Source: Chitinophaga pinensis (GTDB lineage: Bacteria; Bacteroidota; Bacteroidia; Flavobacteriales_D; Crocinitomicaceae). Taken from it: 27,877 nucleotides of DNA. Positions within the stretch are counted from its first letter, which is position 1, and each line of letters begins with the position of its first letter. Made by a program: the position numbers and the translations under genes. The stretch lies in contig CAMBRH010000005.1 of the NCBI GenBank assembly GCA_945870115.1, positions 1-27,877 on the forward strand, in the 5' to 3' direction. Shown here piece after piece: positions 24,406 through 27,877 of this stretch. The notes under the pieces were generated by a model that was not told where the DNA came from, did no database searches, and was given only the letters and a program-made list of their open reading frames with translations.

Positions 24406-26769
24406 TTATTCTTTAACAAATTTTTGTACCAACTTATTTTCTTGTTGATTTACCTCAATAAAATAAATTCCTGTAGGCAGTAAATCAACATTTACTTCAA
24501 AAGAATTTTTTCCAAAATCAGCTTTTCCCATTTTCATTACACGTCCATTGATGTCTTTAATTTCCCATGTATTATTTCCAATGAATGGATTTTGCATTTC
24601 TATTAAAATGAAATCTTGGGCAGGATTTGGAGTAATGGAGAAAGATAAAGCAGCATTCTCGTCCAAATCATTCACCAGAATTGTGGCTGTACAAGCACAT
24701 TTATTTTTTGTAACATTTGTTGTAACAACTTCTGGTGCTTGGTATTCAACTTTTACCCAACATTTTTGTCCTGTTTGAGTCGCTGTTCCATTTTTAATTC
24801 TTATTGTATGCCAAGATGAACTTGTTGGAGTGTATGAAAAGCTTAAATTACCTGTTCCTGTCAACGAATCAAGTGGATTACAATCTTTATCTAACAAGAT
24901 AATTTCCATTGATTTTAAAGTGTCTTGAGGATATAAAAGTACATTAATAACTTCTCCCTGTTGTGCAAAAACTCTTCCGACTACTCTACAATCTAGACTA
25001 TTATTTGGAGTTTTTCCACCTTGCTGTAAAGATGAGGTATGAGAATCACCCAAATCATTATCCATTTCCCATTCTTGAGTAATTCTTTTAGAAGGTCGCA
25101 CATAATTTGTATCCATTCCTTGGGGAGCCCAAACGCAATATCCTCTTCTTCCAGCTCCTGCTGTTCCATTACATGGTGGAATATTGATGTCAACTAAACC
25201 ACCACCATAAACTGTTTTTGTTGCTGTACCATTTGCACCTGAATAATCAACTAAAACTGTTCCATCTGACCAAGAAGTTTGAACACCATAGATATCTTGC
25301 CAAGTTGCGTAATTATCTGTGATTCCAATCAATGCTTTTCCACCACGTTCAATCACCAATGCATCTGCAGATTGACGTCTAACATAATATGCTCCATCTT
25401 TAAAATGTAAATTTTGATGACACCAAATCAAATTTTGTAAATCGCTATTTACTGGTAACTCGGTCTCATTTGTAGGTCTATGCGAAAAACGGTTGCTTAA
25501 ATATCCAATATTGAATAAATCTTCAAAAAATATTTCTGGAGCTCCATCAACTGATAAAGAAATTGCATAAACGGCACTAAATCGCGCATCTGTTTGCTCA
25601 ATTTGACTTCCTAGTTGTTGGGAAGAATTCCAACCTGTGTAATTTCCTGCTGCGTCAAGTATTGGTCTGTAAGTGTCATGATTGTTTACAAATGGAACGG
25701 TTCTGGAACGGTTTGATTGCTGATATCCAGGAACTGAACCTAAATCAAAGAGGCCATTCCCACTAATAATCCCTGTAAAAGCATTTCTCAATGAAAAGTC
25801 AAATGTCCCTGATCTATCTTGAACGGCTGAACACCATGCATCAAGTTCAGATGAACCACCAACCCATTCACCAACAGAAAACATATCATCACCACCGCTA
25901 GCCCAGCCAGCTCCATATTGTAAGTTCCATAAAAAATCTTCTGCCACATAATTTGGAAAATGTTTTATGGCATCTAAACGAACACCATCCCAACCCATTT
26001 GTTTTTTGTACCAAATCAACCAATTACGTGTATTAGTTCTCATGTAATTTGAAGTTTGAGTTGGATTATATGTAGCATTTCCACTCAATCCAAAAGCATT
26101 ACTTTCATAGGAAATATCTGGTCCCCAGTATGGAGAATTAATTTCGTTTGAACAACAAACATTTGAATTATTTGGATAAAAATTTTGCCAATTTTTACTA
26201 AATCTACCAGATTTTAAAAGGTAATTTGTTGCTGCTTCACCATTTGTTGGGGTTAAGTAACAAGAATATCTGAAATTTTTATATTTTTGAGTTGAACCAT
26301 CATCCATTGCGGTTGCATCCGCACCTCCAGATCCGTTTGAACTTCCTGCACCAGTTACGTGATTTAATACTAAATCCTGAATTACATCAATTCCATTGGC
26401 TTTCATAACTGCCATCATGCGCAATAATTCATCTTTATCACCAATTCTTGTTTTCAAAAAGCCTTTTTGATACTTGTCTCCTAAATCATAATGATCAAAA
26501 GGGGAGTAGCCCACGCCATTTTGCGTCTGACTTTTGATTGTTGGGGGAATCCAAACTGCATCAATACCCATTTCTTTTAATCTTGGAGCTAATTCAGCTA
26601 AATAATTTGCCCAACCATTTTGATAATTTGAATTCCAATAATCCCACCAAAACCCTTGTAAAACAATTTGTTTTTTTGGATTATTTACTTGAGTATTTGC
26701 TGTTACATTTAAAAATATTACAGCAAATATTAATAGAAATTTCGAAAACATGTTAGTAGAATTATTCAT
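24406..26769 (-). CDS. secreted GH13 alpha-amylase with a T9SS tail
   Basis: 787 residues. Signal peptide to about residue 26 (NVTANTQ). An in-frame ATG at 26751 would also leave a workable signal peptide. The GH13 catalytic domain (about 33-480) starts QIVLQGFWWDYWN and has IQDLVLNH, WDGVRLDAIKH (nucleophile D266), SVGEWV (acid/base E301) and VNNHDT (D365). This resembles liquefying-type amylases (GH13 subfamily 5-like), although the subfamily is not certain. A C-terminal beta-domain (about 480-550) and an extra region of about 140 residues with cysteines (about 560-700) follow. A T9SS type A domain (about 712-787, SFSITPNPAQDFILIEM to KLVQKFVKE) ends it. Predicted endo-acting starch hydrolase at the cell surface. 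It lies 16 nt downstream of the GH65 gene on the same strand, so the two are co-transcribed. Confidence 0.92.
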   Translation of the reverse strand: MNNSTNMFSKFLLIFAVIFLNVTANTQVNNPKKQIVLQGFWWDYWNSNYQNGWANYLAELAPRLKEMGIDAVWIPPTIKSQTQNGVGYSPFDHYDLGDKYQKGFLKTRIGDKDELLRMMAVMKANGIDVIQDLVLNHVTGAGSSNGSGGADATAMDDGSTQKYKNFRYSCYLTPTNGEAATNYLLKSGRFSKNWQNFYPNNSNVCCSNEINSPYWGPDISYESNAFGLSGNATYNPTQTSNYMRTNTRNWLIWYKKQMGWDGVRLDAIKHFPNYVAEDFLWNLQYGAGWASGGDDMFSVGEWVGGSSELDAWCSAVQDRSGTFDFSLRNAFTGIISGNGLFDLGSVPGYQQSNRSRTVPFVNNHDTYRPILDAAGNYTGWNSSQQLGSQIEQTDARFSAVYAISLSVDGAPEIFFEDLFNIGYLSNRFSHRPTNETELPVNSDLQNLIWCHQNLHFKDGAYYVRRQSADALVIERGGKALIGITDNYATWQDIYGVQTSWSDGTVLVDYSGANGTATKTVYGGGLVDINIPPCNGTAGAGRRGYCVWAPQGMDTNYVRPSKRITQEWEMDNDLGDSHTSSLQQGGKTPNNSLDCRVVGRVFAQQGEVINVLLYPQDTLKSMEIILLDKDCNPLDSLTGTGNLSFSYTPTSSSWHTIRIKNGTATQTGQKCWVKVEYQAPEVVTTNVTKNKCACTATILVNDLDENAALSFSITPNPAQDFILIEMQNPFIGNNTWEIKDINGRVMKMGKADFGKNSFEVNVDLLPTGIYFIEVNQQENKLVQKFVKE

Positions 26770-26785
26770 AACTTTTGTTCTTTAA

Positions 26786-27877
26786 TTAAACGAATTGATT
26801 AAAAGAAAGGTTTGAAGTTTCCTTAGATTTTATTGTGATTTTTTCAGTAAAAAGAGTTGCTTCAATTTCAGAAGTACTATTATTAGTTATTTCAATGTTA
26901 TTTTGAGTAATTTTAATTGTCAATGGATTTCCTCTAAAAAGCATGTTGAAAGCATAATTTTTCCAAGCTTCTGGAATAATTGGATTGATGAAAAGTCCTT
27001 CTTCATTGATGCGTACACCAGCCATTCCTTCCACAACACTCATCCATGTCCCAGCCATACTTGTAATGTGCAAGCCTTCATCTGCTTCGTGATTGTAATC
27101 ATCTAAGTCTAAACGAGAAGTTCTCAAATACATGTCGTAAGCCATTTTTTTATTTCCTAAAGAAGCAGCTAAGATTGAGTGAACACATGGAGAAAGTGAA
27201 GATTCATGAACTGTTTTTGGCTCGTAAAATTCAAAATTTTCCTTGATGGTTTCTTTATCAAAATGATCTTCAAAAAGATAAAGTCCTTGTAAAACATCTG
27301 CTTGTTTGATAAAAATAGAACGTAAAATACGATCCCAAGACCAATGCTGATTTATAGGCAGTTCATTTTGAGGTATATCAGAAACTGTTAACTGTTCTTT
27401 ATCTAAAAATCCATCTTGTTGCAGGTAAACACGTGTATCGGCTTTTCTGGGCTGGTAAACATTGTCAATGATGTGTTGCCATTTTTCTGCTTCACCTGAA
27501 CGAAGTAACACTTTATGATCTTTGGCGAATTTATTTTCAACTTCTAAGGAATAAGTCAAGCACCATTTTGCCAAATAATTGGTGTACCAGTTATTGTTGA
27601 TGTTGTTTTCATATTCGTTTGGACCAGTAACACCAAGCATTACGTAGGCTTTTTTATCTTCTGACCAGTTGAAGCGTTGCGCCCAAAAACGAGCTATTCC
27701 AACTAAAACATCGCGACCATATTCAACCAGATATTGTTCGTCTAAAGTATGTCGCACATAATTGTAAATTCCAAATGCTATTGCACCGTTTCTATGAATT
27801 TCTTCAAAGGTGATTTCCCATTCGTTGTGGCATTCCTCACCATTCATGGTAACCATTGGATACAAAGCAGCTCCGTC
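26786..27877 (-). CDS. GH65 glycoside phosphorylase, likely maltose phosphorylase (5' part outside the window)
   Basis: The last 363 residues are visible; the frame is open to the window edge and the family is about 770 long, so roughly half is missing. The (alpha/alpha)6-barrel segment ALYPMVTMNGEECHNEWEITFEEIHRNGAIA and GVTGPNEYENNINNNWYTN (catalytic Glu in GPNEY, about 88 residues into the visible part) are diagnostic of GH65 phosphorylases. KQADVLQGLYLF, HESSLSPCVHSILAA and LHITSMAGTWM follow, and a C-terminal beta-domain ends the protein. It phosphorolyses maltose (or another alpha-glucobiose) to beta-glucose-1-phosphate and glucose in the cytoplasm. Exact linkage specificity cannot be read here. 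It is the intracellular step of this locus and is co-transcribed with the secreted amylase. Confidence 0.93.
   Translation of the reverse strand, partial: DGAALYPMVTMNGEECHNEWEITFEEIHRNGAIAFGIYNYVRHTLDEQYLVEYGRDVLVGIARFWAQRFNWSEDKKAYVMLGVTGPNEYENNINNNWYTNYLAKWCLTYSLEVENKFAKDHKVLLRSGEAEKWQHIIDNVYQPRKADTRVYLQQDGFLDKEQLTVSDIPQNELPINQHWSWDRILRSIFIKQADVLQGLYLFEDHFDKETIKENFEFYEPKTVHESSLSPCVHSILAASLGNKKMAYDMYLRTSRLDLDDYNHEADEGLHITSMAGTWMSVVEGMAGVRINEEGLFINPIIPEAWKNYAFNMLFRGNPLTIKITQNNIEITNNSTSEIEATLFTEKITIKSKETSNLSFNQFV

Noticed and set aside
1..27877. CRISPR arrays, insertion sequences, prophage or att sites
   Set aside because: No regularly spaced direct repeats, transposase, integrase or terminal inverted repeats were seen.

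Overview
The window looks like chromosomal DNA of a Bacteroidota bacterium of the order Flavobacteriales. It is AT-rich and has no Shine-Dalgarno-like leaders. It shows the Bacteroidetes promoter pattern (TTTG, about 19 nt, TAnnTTTG), SusC/SusD outer-membrane proteins, and several secreted proteins with C-terminal type IX secretion (T9SS) sorting domains. A Fluviicola/Crocinitomicaceae-like relative is possible, but the genus cannot be fixed from what is visible.

Left part (1-7910), mostly housekeeping: the tail of an unidentified gene; a small helical protein; a stand-alone HsdR-N-like PD-(D/E)xK protein; a tRNA-Leu(GAG) with its own terminator, lying just after the terminator of an acyl-CoA dehydrogenase gene; anmK (peptidoglycan recycling), divergent from the dehydrogenase across an 11-bp inverted repeat; an orphan TonB-dependent receptor; and a fusion of a degenerate receiver, a class III adenylate cyclase and an HD domain.

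Right part (8025-27877), a starch/maltodextrin utilisation locus in three transcription blocks. Block 1 (minus strand): CotH-kinase-like protein, cyclomaltodextrinase-type GH13, GH31 alpha-glucosidase, SusC, SusD. A second promoter lies in front of susC and a terminator follows susD. Block 2 (plus strand): a SusE/SusF-like three-repeat starch-binding protein carrying a T9SS tail, a strong terminator, a large multidomain GH13 amylase with a T9SS tail, and a cysteine-rich T9SS protein of unknown function. Block 3 (minus strand, entering from the right edge): a GH65 maltose/kojibiose-type phosphorylase (5' part missing) and a secreted GH13 alpha-amylase with a T9SS tail.

Inferred pathway: T9SS-exported amylases cut starch at the surface, the SusE/F-like protein holds it, SusCD imports oligosaccharides, periplasmic GH13 and GH31 enzymes trim them to maltose and glucose, and cytoplasmic GH65 phosphorolyses maltose. 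A 13-bp near-palindrome, TGTC(A/C)AAATGACA, occurs in both the susC and the susE/F-like promoters and is a candidate shared operator. The points of most interest are this motif, a CotH kinase-like protein in a starch operon, a SusE/F-like protein that uses T9SS instead of a lipid anchor, the cysteine-rich companion protein, and the cyclase-HD fusion whose receiver has lost its phospho-acceptor.
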